DNA from: an uncultured Elusimicrobia bacterium
Lineage (GTDB): Bacteria; Elusimicrobiota; Elusimicrobia; Elusimicrobiales; UBA9959
DNA: 64,000 bases
Assembly (NCBI GenBank): GCA_903879915.1
Contig: CAIRNJ010000043.1
Coordinates: 29,746 to 93,745 of the forward strand
Reading direction: 5' to 3'
A model generated the notes under the pieces. It was not told the DNA's origin and did no database searches. It saw only the letters and a program-made list of their open reading frames with translations. The number at the start of each line of letters is the position of its first letter. Position 1 is the stretch's first letter. The position numbers and the translations under genes were made by a program. Positions 12,001-18,178 of this stretch are shown here, in pieces.

Positions 12001-13203
12001 GTCGGGCACCATCTGGAACTGCTTGGACCCGTCCACGCCGCCGCCGAGGCCGCCGCCGGGCGCGCTGCCGCTCGAGGTCAGGTTGATGCGCCTGGTCACG
12101 ATATTGTCGGAGCTGGTGCCGGTCACGAAAACATCGGAGGAACTCAGCACCGCCATGGAGTCGCCGGAAAGCCCGGCGTAGACCGACTTCACGTTAAGGG
12201 CGGAGTCCAGACGGTAGGTGTTGGCATAGAACGAGACATAAGGCGTATGCGTATTGAAGTCAACGGCCACCGCGCCGAACGCCCAGGCGCCGGGGAGCGT
12301 AGTGGAGGATTTGACCGTAAGGTCGACGGAGCTGTATTTCAGGAGCACGCCGTAGGCCACCGGGCCAGAAGAGGAAGTGCCCAGAACGTAAAGGTCGTTC
12401 GTAACGGGGTCGAGCGCCATGCCGCTGGACTGATTGCGTACTCCTCCGGAAAACGTGGTCGACGACTGCATGCTCAGCGAATCGCTATATTTATAGGTGA
12501 CGAAGAGCGGGATGGCGGTCATGGCGACCGATCCCTCCCGGTAGCCCAGGCCGACGAAAATACTGGCAGGGGTCCCGTCCAGAACGGCAATACTTTCCGA
12601 AGTATCAAAATAGCCGGAGGGATTGCGCACGACCACGGAACCCGCCGGGGACAGATCTCCCGTAAATCTGTACAGCGCGACGCCCGAGGCTCCGGTGTAA
12701 ACGAGCGCGTACACATACTCCACCCCGCCCGAATAACCTACCGCGATGGCGCCGACGTTAGCGCTGGCCACGGTCGCGGACGAGAGCAGGTTCAGGGCCG
12801 GATTATACTTCATGATGCGGCCGGCGCCGAAAGCCTGGCCGCTAACGAAAAGGTTCCCGGCCTGGTCCACCGCCGCCCCTCCGGCATAATCCATGGCGGG
12901 CGTGCTCACGGCGGCCGAAGCCAGCTTCACGCCCATCATGTTGTACTTTATGACCGCCCAATCGTAACCGCCGGCGCCCTGGGAAGAAGAACCGACTACA
13001 TAAAGGAAAGGCCCGCCGCCCGCGGTATGCGTGTCTATAACGACTTTTTTTACGCGGTCCGAACTGCCGCCGTCGTAAACCGCGCCGCCCGGCTGGGAGA
13101 AGTCGCCGGTGAACGAGGCTTGGGCAAGGGCCGTTCCGGAGGAGCCGGCGGCGAAAAGCGCCGCCCAGACCAGATTAATGAAAATATTTTTTATCTTGCG
13201 CAT
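1..13203 (-). CDS. Giant secreted beta-propeller-repeat protein, C-terminus beyond window
   Basis: One frame stays open from the ATG at 13203 to base 1, giving 4401 codons with no stop seen; the gene continues off the left edge. An AGGGAG ribosome site lies 8 bases before the ATG. A signal peptide of about 28 residues ends near ALAQA. The rest is a mosaic of recurring blocks. The commonest carries SBBP-like propeller repeats (pattern GNVYVVGSN, ALDxxGNVY, followed by a K-Y-D-x-D-L strand). A second block has repeats of the type SDGAGGAYMVYDS. A third resembles a carboxypeptidase-regulatory fold (VSGTILAPQ). One Big_5-like Ig domain (start VPADKAVNVSSGI) lies at about 1400-1740. No membrane anchor or catalytic motif is visible. 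It is the third gene after a FecR-domain gene and a beta-barrel gene. A surface or exported adhesin-like role is inference only. Confidence 0.85.
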   Translation of the reverse strand, partial: MRKIKNIFINLVWAALFAAGSSGTALAQASFTGDFSQPGGAVYDGGSSDRVKKVVIDTHTAGGGPFLYVVGSSSQGAGGYDWAVIKYNMMGVKLASAAVSTPAMDYAGGAAVDQAGNLFVSGQAFGAGRIMKYNPALNLLSSATVASANVGAIAVGYSGGVEYVYALVYTGASGVALYRFTGDLSPAGSVVVRNPSGYFDTSESIAVLDGTPASIFVGLGYREGSVAMTAIPLFVTYKYSDSLSMQSSTTFSGGVRNQSSGMALDPVTNDLYVLGTSSSGPVAYGVLLKYSSVDLTVKSSTTLPGAWAFGAVAVDFNTHTPYVSFYANTYRLDSALNVKSVYAGLSGDSMAVLSSSDVFVTGTSSDNIVTRRINLTSSGSAPGGGLGGGVDGSKQFQMVPDNAGGAYLVYDSTVAEDGLRRIFAVRRDADNSPLWGPVAVSSAYYAGESSDIFAGSDGAGGVIAAWFEGDGIAYAQRYTPDGSEQWDPGGRQISSSAVLGGEFHENSEGGFFALLGYPAGNSMTVAVQKVNNYGICMWPSAGNCVTESTGTVIPTGDFNGNARGVDAGSGSLLFAWPGNNGGRLALFGSKVAADGTLAWNKKLLAQSSGDEGATVEGMNDGAGGVYLVWTSSMGGGQGLFAGRFDSAGDASAGWSVPLQLSDYLATNEYSMKIAKDEDGFAVLYSTGNNAIRIVRASSAAAEFSPGWAQNGQFAGIGSFGWTPTTLIYSSSAYHFVWSTWEPPAYKVYYQKMDKAGNYAYADGSMVGTFRAPVNSAIAPDGTGGALAGWKMSIGGDDLPGLKRMLPATTENGFTGAFSESTGVNFDGGDMDVGFAAALYGANVYVAGMTVPAGAVVIKYDLAGNMVSSATLSGLESFDGVAVNDNGVYAAGKGSTGFVTAKYDHSLVLSSAAVLTGDTHARDLTLDNYGNVYVIGSNAGEPGGQNDYKIVKYNADLAQLGAPVLFDAGGVDGGKGIAYDDGYIYVTGDSLQSGTTYFVTAKFASSAMVLVSSIAYTGPVSVDANSPVGEKLAVNPVTHDVYFAGNSAKDTVLALKYDRDLAAQQAIGHFSNPSRYAQATGLALDAEGNVHIAGSYNSGAEDYAALLKYDPGLVFLSSAASVQPYGYDSMGVALATATGYAYMTGLYASDGNWENQAKFDMRTVRFEPLGGQPAPQPFMGSFSEPGGAVYDGGDMDGGFGAAFYGSNVYAAGVSAPSGAVVLKYDLEGTIVSSAVMAGLESFNAVVVNADGVYAAGKSAGGFVTAKYSHDLVLSSAAVLPGESNARDLTLDTDGNVYVVGANDVQTGYKFVKYDADLNQLGLPVAFNAGGTGSGKGIAVDSGNIYITGDSLIGQTTYFITAKYNSSMVFLSSVAYVSDYAGADNPGGEKLAVNSVTHEVYFAGSYGTPTDTIDGNILTIKYSPDLVQLSTAVFRHFYAEGGDIALDTYGNVYTLGINQDVDSENYAVVLKYNPSLVLLSSATQRFATGYVPASIAVDTATLNSYVTGIDFGADKVPSSYNMRTVRFEPLGGSVEPVVYLSTADISPEYFMKGEEAAVLSITPYTDSGETLFSSMTVALNPGGNTCAFSAAALYYDTDHNDVWNAGDRLVSSAALNCSANVTFVPGETVGTQKTAYFITVTPTGGDSLKVAVYSRASFKFGAAMADQSVYPIVSAPKGFGQGSSMFKMVPDGAGGAYMVYDSTVAEGGLRQVFVARVGADNTPLWSTAITPYYRSVKDSGDLFAAADGSGGVIAAWFDGNSVARAQRYNASGAHQWVTGGLQISSGATQGGEFTANAQGGLFALFGYPSATGMAVAVQKIDNDGQCQWPAPGDCVNVATGTALSVGDSVGEGRGIDGGSGSLIFVWAGGNGGRMALFGSKIAADGTLAWSKTLSAPTSSDEGGNVEGISDGLNGAYVVWTSSTGGAQALFGERFDVNGDPYPGWNNALQLSSYVNAIDGNRYEISLARDEDGFAVLYSTGGKGKAEVRIVRSSATADAFSAGWALDGKLAGQAVDDTLGLIYDGSAYHFAWNQWALLPPGNFHQIDYQKMDKSGKFSFTNGYVAGMAPDCLRIDIVSDGAGGALTGWKTKTGGSDLPVLRAIPAGTSVPEYTGTIAGNIYYEGQQQGLFHIAISTIAGDIYPEDLTYSSQTLEVPGGYSFTGLLTPNTYYIQAWLGSGGHTAGMPGGAYDSLSAGGGKFMSEPLYLPAGAAAESVNITLRDFGQVSGTILAPQNGPVLLVAAPFEPGNPYNEVTLPSTGAYTTWIASSSVGYSLKAWIDANENHDLDGGEYYGERSLAVNSELLEQSGIDLELAQYSTSAFSGNFSQPGGAVYNGGDTDMGLGAAFYGSSVYVAGLSAPGGAVVIKYDLEGTFVSSSAFEGAESFDAVAVNANGVYLAGKGPAGFVTAKYDYDLSLSSVAVLPGDNHAKDLALDAEGNVYVIGSNAGEPDSQNDYKFVKYDADLNQVGLPVTFDAGGADSGSGIAADGGDIYVTGTSLIDGATSFVTARYDSALAFLSSAAYTDAYYNSGLPGSGKLSVNPATHDVYLAATRGGEDNRQMLTVRYSRDLLQLGTAVFPGGNYGLGMDVTLDADGYVYALGKDYDGSYDNALVAKYTPALVFLSSAASMPAGGGYLGTGIALDSADGTSYVTGMSDDKLRPADIRTVRFAPLGGFSPPVVSLSTRDVSPMYYMKGEEAAALSITPRTDQGETTFSGMAVRVNTGGDSCSIRAIALYHDQNQNDTWDAGDRLVSSSTLECGVTDHSFSFPDETVSTRTAAYFVAVTPNGGTIGLEILSHYAFTFGAGMAEQSIYPIAPATKGASDGSSGFRMVPDGAGGAYMVYDSTVGAGGLRQMFVERVGADNTPLWGPTPITPAYYPIKDNGELFAASDGSGGVIAAWFDGSGAARAQRYNAAGAHLWGTGGRQISSGAVEGGEFTANAQGGFFALFGYPSAAGMAVAVQKIDNDGQCQWPAPGDCVSVATGTALPVGESIGEGRGIDGGSGSLIFVWAGGSGGRTALYGFRIAADGTLAWSNKALSAPTSSDEGGNVEGVSDGLNGAYVVWTSSTGGAQALFAERFDVNGDPYPGWNSALRLSSYINPAYYVINVARDEDGFAVLYSTGWNGQSEVRIVRSSATAAEFAAGWAQDGKLVGRTLDNTQGLVYDGSAYHFAWSQWVAFKGGNSHQISYQKMYRNGAVAYPDGYAAGEAPDCLNIDIVSDGAGGALAGWKTKRGGADVPELKAIPADNNVPEYSGAIQGNIYYEGSKQGAFHIAISTIANDIYPESLTYSSQTLETPGGYSFSSLPTPNTYYVQVWLGEGGHSAGMPGGAYNSLSAGGGKFASEPLYLAAGVTAKNINITLRDFGLVSGTILAPQDGQVRLAAESAAAGQPYNEATLSSTGAYTTWIASSSVDYTLKAWIDANDNYKLDQGEFYGERPLTVNSGLPEQSGIDMELSPYSSVIFTGNFSETGGAVYDGGANDAPHRLAVDTAALNGPFIYGAGTSSFGDDEAFIVKYDKYGLMAASAAFNVSGHPSEANGIAVGADSIFVAGNYDGTAHDGKCVILKYNKDLLLQSSATYSSYGYCIANDIAVSRSGGVYVTGHVNPSDESRDLVILKYDDNLHFATSVALSGSYDKGMEIRTDETGNVYAVGYSSVAGSFQILTLKYDPELVFISSAVFSSNQATDENRVSLSLGQTGVYVAGQTGGAYSHGTLLKYDRDLVLRSSVAFDAGADSGWQGVGVNSAGEVFAAGNVHNGNDRDFLTARYTPDLVFVSSMVYDNGHEDAATDIALDGSDNLYVGGFTSNGKNDDWRIVRYAPSDFGGGLPPYIVYSVPADKAVNVSSGIRSIDLTFNEPVFPADNSAIGTNLKFKKANGTEHTSRFVSFGLLADTTSTYRIGLFNADLSSATTYVVEAASFTNSGGGMMVFSSFSFTTGSGPSGPVFSGNFSVPEGANFDGGYMDMGLGAAVYGSNVYAVGMSSSIGAIVIKYDLDGIMVSSSALAGAESFDGVAVNASGVYAAGKGPAGFVTAKYSHDLVLSSAAVLPGENHAMDLALDTDGNVYVVGSNTGELGSQNDYKFVKYDSDLAQQGSPVIFNAGGVDSGRGIAVDGGNVYITGDSLIAGTSYFVTARFDSSSMAFLSSAAYANAYLSGMSLGSEKLAVNANTHEVYFAGTSGTKGDSSILTLRYSADLRQLSAAASPRADATGMDVALDDDGNVYTLGNLFDGLNYAALTKYNSALVLLSSAAMRFDTSYAPVSVAVDTATGKSYVTGIDFGAGVGDKDSPKWNMRTVRFDPLGGSMPIVRVSTRDVSPELYLAGKETAALELTLRTVSGETTLSGIRVHVNPNGDYGKIAAVGLYSDANGDGLWDTSDPLVSSAAVDAAAVTLPIAEGMIYPTGGGCF
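2850..5180 (-). repeat. Large intragenic repeat, copy 1
   Basis: This stretch of the giant gene encodes three successive modules: STRDVSPMYYMKGEEAA, then the SDGAGGAYMVYDS block, then VSGTILAPQ. It is matched by 6270-8610 at an offset of about 3.43 kb. Around 4011-4105 the two copies differ at only about two bases in 95, while flanking parts are more diverged. Boundaries are approximate, read by eye. Confidence 0.75.
6270..8610 (-). repeat. Large intragenic repeat, copy 2
   Basis: Partner of 2850-5180, with the same module order and the same reading frame. A third, more diverged copy of the middle module lies at about 10800-12050. The left window edge (1-320) starts another copy of the first module, so the array probably continues outside the window. 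Confidence 0.75.
8610..10790 (-). repeat. Two tandem SBBP propeller blocks of about 1.08 kb
   Basis: Blocks at about 8610-9690 and 9690-10790 are tandem copies of the same propeller module. Each starts near FSEPGGAVYDGGDMD and ends near DMRTVRFEPLGG. Further copies lie at about 5180-6250 and 320-1390. The anchor R-T-V-R-F falls in the same reading frame at 343, 5221, 8644 and 9724, which supports an intact frame. Confidence 0.7.
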
Positions 13204-13284
13204 AATAATTCTCCCTGGAAAATCAAACGCCGCAGCAGAGCAGCCTGAAACTGAAGATCATCCGCAGATCCCGCACCTCGCACT

Positions 13285-14535
13285 TCAGAACTCCCATTCC
13301 AGGCCCGCCAGGTAAGTGTTGGCCCGGTAGTTGTACCTGTAGTTCGCCTCGTACCGCATATTGGAAGACGAGAGCTGGTAGTTGTAGACCGCCCGGGTGA
13401 ACAGTTTTTTATAGACCGGGAGCCTTACCGACAGCGAGCTGAGCCAGACGGTCTGGTTTATCTTCGACGGGAAGTAGTTGCCGCCTTCGTCCTGCTTCAG
13501 GCGGCCCAGGTAATAAAGCCGGCTCCAGTCCAGCGTCAGCCCGAATTGGGCCCCGCTCTTGAAGACGAAATTCACGGCGGGGGCGAACCCGAACTCCACA
13601 TAGCTGTAATAGTCGGACATGTATTTGAAGGCGGAGGAATCGTAAGACGCCTGGTTGGAGGCCAGGTACGCCACGCGCGCGGCGGCGCTCAATTGCAGCG
13701 GCCTTAGCGTCCGGGTGGCCCTGAAATTAAGGTTCTGTATCACGTCGGCGCGCTTGTCGCTCTTAAAGGGAGACTGGCCCACGGCGGGGTTCGCCGCCAG
13801 CGCCTGGTCGCCGTACAGGCGGTAGGTCACGTCGTACCCGGCCTGCATTACCAGCGGGTCGGGGAACCAGGTGTACCCCAGCGCCAGCCGGTGACTGGTA
13901 TTGTCCATGGTATCGGTGCCGGCATTCTGCGACAGCTGGTTGAAGGTGTCGGTATCGTTGAACACCGACTGGGACCGCGAAAGCAGCGTGCTGAAGTTGG
14001 GGTAGGCGACCTGATAGAAATCGTAGGATTCGGTGAAAGTGCCGCGGGGGCGCTCCTGCTCCGCCTCGAAACCGAAGGAGAGCGTCGCGTAGTCGAAAAG
14101 CCCCTTCCCCCACTGCTCGTCCTTAGTTTCCTTTATAGCCGCCTTCGAATAGGAGACGCGGGGCTTATATTTATCGAACTCGTCGGTGTACACGTATTTG
14201 AGCGAGACCGTGTGCGTCTGGCGCTGGCGGGTAAGCACGCCGCCGCCGGCCAGCTCCTGGATGTCCTGGGTGCCGGAATAGTTGCCGGAGTAGACCGGGA
14301 TCAGGTCGCTGCTCTCGCCGAGCTTCAGCGCCGGCGACAGGAAAGCGTCGAACCGGCCGTTGAAAGAAGCGGCTTCGGAATCCAGATAGTACTTGCCGCC
14401 CAGGGCGGAAATGCTGCCCACGGGCGTTACTTTCACTTCGGAGTAAAGCGCGGGCGGCGAGGCCAGCACGAAAGGCAGGACGGCGGCCGCGGCCGCCAGG
14501 AACTTTATTTTTGTATCGAGAAGATTTAACCGCAT
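13285..14535 (-). CDS. Outer-membrane beta-barrel protein, 416 aa
   Basis: It has an N-terminal hydrophobic signal segment (about residues 10-28) followed by alternating aromatic and polar strands rich in Tyr, with a C-terminal strand ending in Phe (LAGLEWEF), as barrel proteins inserted by the BAM machinery usually do. No Cys and no enzymatic motif were seen. It lies between the FecR-domain gene (46 bases upstream) and the giant gene (81 bases downstream), all on one strand, so co-transcription is likely. It could be the outer-membrane partner or exporter of the giant protein, but its size fits an ordinary porin-like barrel too. The family was not recognised more precisely. Confidence 0.75.
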   Translation of the reverse strand: MRLNLLDTKIKFLAAAAAVLPFVLASPPALYSEVKVTPVGSISALGGKYYLDSEAASFNGRFDAFLSPALKLGESSDLIPVYSGNYSGTQDIQELAGGGVLTRQRQTHTVSLKYVYTDEFDKYKPRVSYSKAAIKETKDEQWGKGLFDYATLSFGFEAEQERPRGTFTESYDFYQVAYPNFSTLLSRSQSVFNDTDTFNQLSQNAGTDTMDNTSHRLALGYTWFPDPLVMQAGYDVTYRLYGDQALAANPAVGQSPFKSDKRADVIQNLNFRATRTLRPLQLSAAARVAYLASNQASYDSSAFKYMSDYYSYVEFGFAPAVNFVFKSGAQFGLTLDWSRLYYLGRLKQDEGGNYFPSKINQTVWLSSLSVRLPVYKKLFTRAVYNYQLSSSNMRYEANYRYNYRANTYLAGLEWEF

Positions 14536-14581
14536 TATCCCTCCAGAAATCTTTTATTTTCTCCGCCGCTCGTTCCGGCCG

Positions 14582-16027
14582 TCAGAACCGCAGCAGGCCT
14601 ACGTCCTTCAGCAGCTTGGCGGAATACATCACGTCGATGCTGCGCCCGCCGAAAAGCGAACTATTGTACACCCGCTCGAAGTTAAGCCGGTCGGTTATCT
14701 GGTCCTGGGTCTCGCCGCCGCCCAGCCCCCTGGCGAAATCGCCGGTGTGAAGGATAGTCCCGTCGTCGAAGAGCACGAAGTCCTGCGCGCCTATCCAGCT
14801 GCCGTCGGCGTAGGTGTTCCTGGTTATAGAATAAAAGACGTCGTCGCCCGCCGGGTTGGAGGTCACTATGCCTATGGCCGTGGGCTGCCCCAGCCAGGTG
14901 AAGGAGGCCGCCACGTTCCTGGACACGTTATAATCCGTCTTGGTCCAGAACCACTTGCCCAGGCCGCCGTTGAGGCCGGCCTCGGCGGGGCCCGCGGCGT
15001 AAAAGGAGTAGTTCCCGAAAACCAGCTCGTAGCGCGGGTCGGAAAGGCTGCTGTTGAAGTCCATGCGGCCCCCGGAAGCGTCCTCGGTAACCTTGTCCTC
15101 GGTGTTGGACATCACGCTGTTCATGTCCGTCAGCTGCCACTGAGGCGCTACGGAGCCGGGCGACGAGAGCATGTTGGCGGTGGCCAGGGAAAGATCGGCC
15201 GGCAGGGCGGTGTTGAAAGTGAACAGGATCTTGCCGAAATCGAAGCGGTCGTCGCGGGTATTGAGGACCACGTATTTAAACTGGTTATCGGCGGGCCGGA
15301 TGGTATATTCCTCCATCCGCACGCGGTAGCCGAAAGCGTCGGTGGCCACCTTGCGGGTCTGGAACTCCGCCGACTGTATCTCCTCCTGCGCGCGGGCCAG
15401 CACGGCTTCCTTGGAGATCTCGCTGTAGATCTCCCTTCTCGCCTCCAGCCTGGCGCTGCCCAGAGTGGAATCCATGTCGCTCGGCTCGTCCGGGTTATCC
15501 CGGGGTCCGGTGAAGCCGCCTCCCCTCGTGATGTCCGCGCGCTGCCCCTGGCGGACCAGGCCGCTGTTGCCGCTGGCGTCCCCGGCGAGCACGCTGCCCT
15601 CGTAGACCTCCACGCTGGTGGAGCCGTCGGCGTCCGCCTGCACCATGAAATCCGTGCCGCGCACGGCGCAGACCGCGGAAGGGGTGCGCACCTCGAATTT
15701 CTTGGAGAATTTCTTCACCCAGGACCGCACCCTGCCGAAATACAGCCCCAGCGAGACGGAGTCCTTGTTTTCCGTGACCATTTTAAAGGAAGAAACGGGC
15801 GCCAGTTTTATTTTCGAGCCGTCGTCGGTGACGATCTCAGCGGTGGAAGCCCTCGAGGTGCGCAGTTCGTCGCCCGCAGCCAGGGGAACGTCGGCGGCCG
15901 TCAGCCTGGTCCAGGAGGTCTCGCCGCTCTTTTTAAGCGCCACCTCCCCGCGCCACTGCGCCACATGGGCGGCATCGGCGGATCGGCAGATGAAAAGAAA
16001 TGCAAGTGAAACAAGAAGTTGTTTCAT
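14582..16027 (-). CDS. Secreted FecR-domain protein, 481 aa
   Basis: A signal peptide covers about residues 1-19. A FecR domain follows (about 45-150), with the typical stretch DELRTSRASTAEIV at 53-66 and the hallmark FEVRTPSAVCAVRGTDF at 111-127. Unlike classical FecR it has no cytoplasmic sigma-binding part or inner-membrane helix, so it is probably periplasmic rather than a sigma regulator. The C-terminal 300 residues are of unknown fold. It is the first gene of a probable operon with the beta-barrel gene and the giant gene, and a consensus promoter lies just upstream. A paralogue with the same FecR hallmark is at 45036-46892. Confidence 0.82.
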   Translation of the reverse strand: MKQLLVSLAFLFICRSADAAHVAQWRGEVALKKSGETSWTRLTAADVPLAAGDELRTSRASTAEIVTDDGSKIKLAPVSSFKMVTENKDSVSLGLYFGRVRSWVKKFSKKFEVRTPSAVCAVRGTDFMVQADADGSTSVEVYEGSVLAGDASGNSGLVRQGQRADITRGGGFTGPRDNPDEPSDMDSTLGSARLEARREIYSEISKEAVLARAQEEIQSAEFQTRKVATDAFGYRVRMEEYTIRPADNQFKYVVLNTRDDRFDFGKILFTFNTALPADLSLATANMLSSPGSVAPQWQLTDMNSVMSNTEDKVTEDASGGRMDFNSSLSDPRYELVFGNYSFYAAGPAEAGLNGGLGKWFWTKTDYNVSRNVAASFTWLGQPTAIGIVTSNPAGDDVFYSITRNTYADGSWIGAQDFVLFDDGTILHTGDFARGLGGGETQDQITDRLNFERVYNSSLFGGRSIDVMYSAKLLKDVGLLRF

Positions 16028-16092
16028 ACAACGCTCCTTGAACCGGAGTTCTGCGCGGAAAAAACGCAGTCAAATTTGATCAAAAACCCAGC

Positions 16093-16128
16093 AAGTCAAA
16101 TTATAAATTACACAGCGTGGCCTGTCAA
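16093..16128 (-). promoter_or_regulatory. Sigma70-type promoter for the FecR/barrel/giant operon
   Basis: On the minus strand TTGACA (16123-16128) is separated by exactly 17 bases from TATAAT (16100-16105). Both hexamers are perfect consensus. Transcription would start near 16093, giving a leader of about 65 bases before the ATG at 16027. Confidence 0.8.
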
Positions 16129-16219
16129 TAACAACGGCTGTAACTTTAGGCACATTAAAAATAGCGTCCCGGGTCCGGAAATAAATAAATGCTAAAATTA
16201 TCTCCAGTCATCCTTTATT

Positions 16220-17185
16220 ATGAGAACGAAGCCCGGTAACATCGAAACGTCCATGCTCGCCGTAAGCGACGGCGTGCGCTCCGCCCTGGGCGCCATAGAC
16301 CGGGAGATCTTCGATTTCAGGGAATTTCCCTCCCTTTTTCTGGGCAAAGCCGTAAGGGCGCGGTTTACGCTGCTGATGGGGCGCGCCCTCGGCCTGGACG
16401 CGGCGAAGGCCGAAAAGATCGCCGTAGCGGCCGAGCTGACGCATACCGCCTCTCTCCTGCACGACGACTGCATCGATACGGCGCGCAGCCGCCGCGGGCA
16501 CCCCACGGTCAACGAAAAGCTGGGTGTGAACGCCGCTATCCTGGCGGGAGACCTGCTGATCTCCCTGGCTTTCGAACAGGCGGCCGGCGCCGCCCCCGGC
16601 CTGGCGCCGGAGCTGGTGCGCGCGGTTAGGAGCATGACCGAAGGCGCCCTGCTCGAGGAAAATACGCGCGGCAGCAGGGTTTCCGCCGAAACCGCCGCCC
16701 GCATAGTTACGCTGAAGACCGGATCGCTGTTCCGCTGGTGCGCCCTGGCGGCCGCGAACCTCGCCGTCCGGCCGGAGCTGCAGGAAGCCTGCGCGCGCAT
16801 AGGGTCGGAGACCGGCTTCGCTTTCCAGGTCATAGACGACGTGCTGGATTTCGACGGAGACCCGGCCGAATGCGGCAAAGAGATCTTGAAAGACGTTTCA
16901 GCGGGCAAATTCACGCTGCCGCTGATACTGGCGCTGAACGCGCCCGGGACCGGCGCCGGTGCGGAAGCGCTGCTGGCCGAGCTGAAAACAGGCCCCCCGG
17001 CCGACCTTGTCCCGGCCCTCGGCCTGGCCGCGCTGGTAAAGAGCGGCGGCTTCACCGCGGCCGCGCGCAATTCCGCGCTGGAACGGATACTGGACCTTTT
17101 TCCGCTCATGGCCGCGCTGCCGGACAGGGACGGCGCGCAGGAACTGAAGCATTTCCTGCTGGCGCTCGCCGAGCGGAAAGCGTAG
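16220..17185 (+). CDS. Polyprenyl diphosphate synthase
   Basis: This is a trans-isoprenyl diphosphate synthase that condenses isopentenyl diphosphate onto an allylic diphosphate. The first Asp-rich motif is HDDCID (about residues 81-86) and the second is VIDDVLDF (about 206-213); the substrate-binding G-K-x-x-R appears as GKAVRAR at 42-48. At 321 residues it is normal length. It is followed after 38 bases by a MenA-like prenyltransferase, so it probably makes the side chain of menaquinone. Chain length cannot be read from the sequence. Confidence 0.9.
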   Translation: MRTKPGNIETSMLAVSDGVRSALGAIDREIFDFREFPSLFLGKAVRARFTLLMGRALGLDAAKAEKIAVAAELTHTASLLHDDCIDTARSRRGHPTVNEKLGVNAAILAGDLLISLAFEQAAGAAPGLAPELVRAVRSMTEGALLEENTRGSRVSAETAARIVTLKTGSLFRWCALAAANLAVRPELQEACARIGSETGFAFQVIDDVLDFDGDPAECGKEILKDVSAGKFTLPLILALNAPGTGAGAEALLAELKTGPPADLVPALGLAALVKSGGFTAAARNSALERILDLFPLMAALPDRDGAQELKHFLLALAERKA

Positions 17186-17223
17186 CGGCCCGGCGGCAGG
17201 ACCCGCTCCGGTTTGACCCCCGC

Positions 17224-18078
17224 ATGACCATAAAGAACTGGCTGATAGTCTTACGCGCGTATTCCTGGCCCGCCTCGCTGGTGCCGGTAGTGCTCGGTTC
17301 CGCGGTGGCCGCGCGCAGCGGCCGTTTTTCCTGGCTCGACCTGGCGCTCATAATGCCGGCCGCCCTGCTCATTCATTCCGCGGCGAACCTCGCCAACACG
17401 TATTTCGACTTCCGCAACGGGGTGGACAGGCCTGAAACCGCCGACGACAGGGGGCTCGTGGACAACATGCTCCCTCCCGCCCGCATGCTCCGGCTGGCGC
17501 TGGGCATGCTGGCGGCGGGCGCGGCCGCGGGCCTGCTGCTGGTGTTAAAGAATCACGTTCCCGCCATGCTGGCGCTGGGCGCCGCCGGCCTTGCGCTGGC
17601 CTGGTTCTATACCAGCGGCCCGGCGTATAAATACCGGAGGCTGGGGGACGCCGGCATTTTCCTGGCCTTCGGCCCGTGCATCGTTACAGGTACGGCGCTG
17701 ATACAGACCGGCCGCTTTGTGCCGGAAGCGCTCTGGGCGTCCATACCGGTAGGCCTTCTGGTAACGGCCATCCTGCACGCCAACAACATGCGCGACCTGC
17801 GCTCCGATTCCGCCGCGAATTTCCTCACGCTGGCGGCGACGCTGGGAACCGGCGGCGCGAAAAAATTCTATTACGCCCTGATATTCACCCCCTATCTTTT
17901 TACTTTCACCTTCGGCAGCGCCTGGCCGGCGGCGCTGTGCGCGCTGTCAGTGCCCCTGGCGGTCAGGCTCGGGCGGCTGGCCGCCCGCGGCGAGTTTTCC
18001 CGGCTGGTGCCGGGAACCGCCGGGCTGGTGGCCGCATACGGCCTGCTGCTTTCGGCCGGGCTGCTCGCGGCCCCCTGA
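17224..18078 (+). CDS. menA: 1,4-dihydroxy-2-naphthoate polyprenyltransferase (MenA-like)
   Basis: This UbiA-superfamily integral membrane prenyltransferase has 284 residues and about eight hydrophobic helices. Asp-rich motif 1 is NTYFDFRNGVD (58-68) and motif 2 is NNMRDLRSD (187-195). The second form is typical of MenA (NNLRD-x3-D) rather than UbiA. It should attach the polyprenyl chain to dihydroxynaphthoate in menaquinone synthesis. The ATG at 17224 is chosen because upstream in-frame sequence overlaps the preceding synthase and is not protein-like. No other men genes are in the window, so the substrate is inferred from the family. Confidence 0.82.
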   Translation: MTIKNWLIVLRAYSWPASLVPVVLGSAVAARSGRFSWLDLALIMPAALLIHSAANLANTYFDFRNGVDRPETADDRGLVDNMLPPARMLRLALGMLAAGAAAGLLLVLKNHVPAMLALGAAGLALAWFYTSGPAYKYRRLGDAGIFLAFGPCIVTGTALIQTGRFVPEALWASIPVGLLVTAILHANNMRDLRSDSAANFLTLAATLGTGGAKKFYYALIFTPYLFTFTFGSAWPAALCALSVPLAVRLGRLAARGEFSRLVPGTAGLVAAYGLLLSAGLLAAP

Positions 18079-18097
18079 GGCCGGCGCCGGCTTTCCC

Positions 18098-18126
18098 TTG
18101 TAAAACTGCTCGTTTTTTTATAAATT
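18098..18126 (+). promoter_or_regulatory. Possible promoter for pal-cpoB-tolB
   Basis: TTGTAA (18098-18103) lies 17 bases before TAAATT (18121-18126), in an AT-rich stretch unlike the surrounding coding DNA. Each hexamer matches consensus at four of six positions. The pal ribosome site GGAGG follows at 18163. Confidence 0.35.
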
Positions 18127-18178
18127 ATAGACAGTCTGAATCGGTTTCAGGAAGAGATTCACGGAGGTTTCAGTTTAA

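Noticed and set aside
178..13248. Long plus-strand open frames at 178-1368, 1576-2220, 2344-3417, 3439-6186, 6670-8997, 9016-9957, 10000-11115 and 11692-13248
   Set aside because: They share one register and lie exactly antisense to the giant minus-strand gene, whose frame has a signal peptide, a ribosome site and recognisable domains. The plus-strand products are Arg/Gly/His-rich and have no domain.
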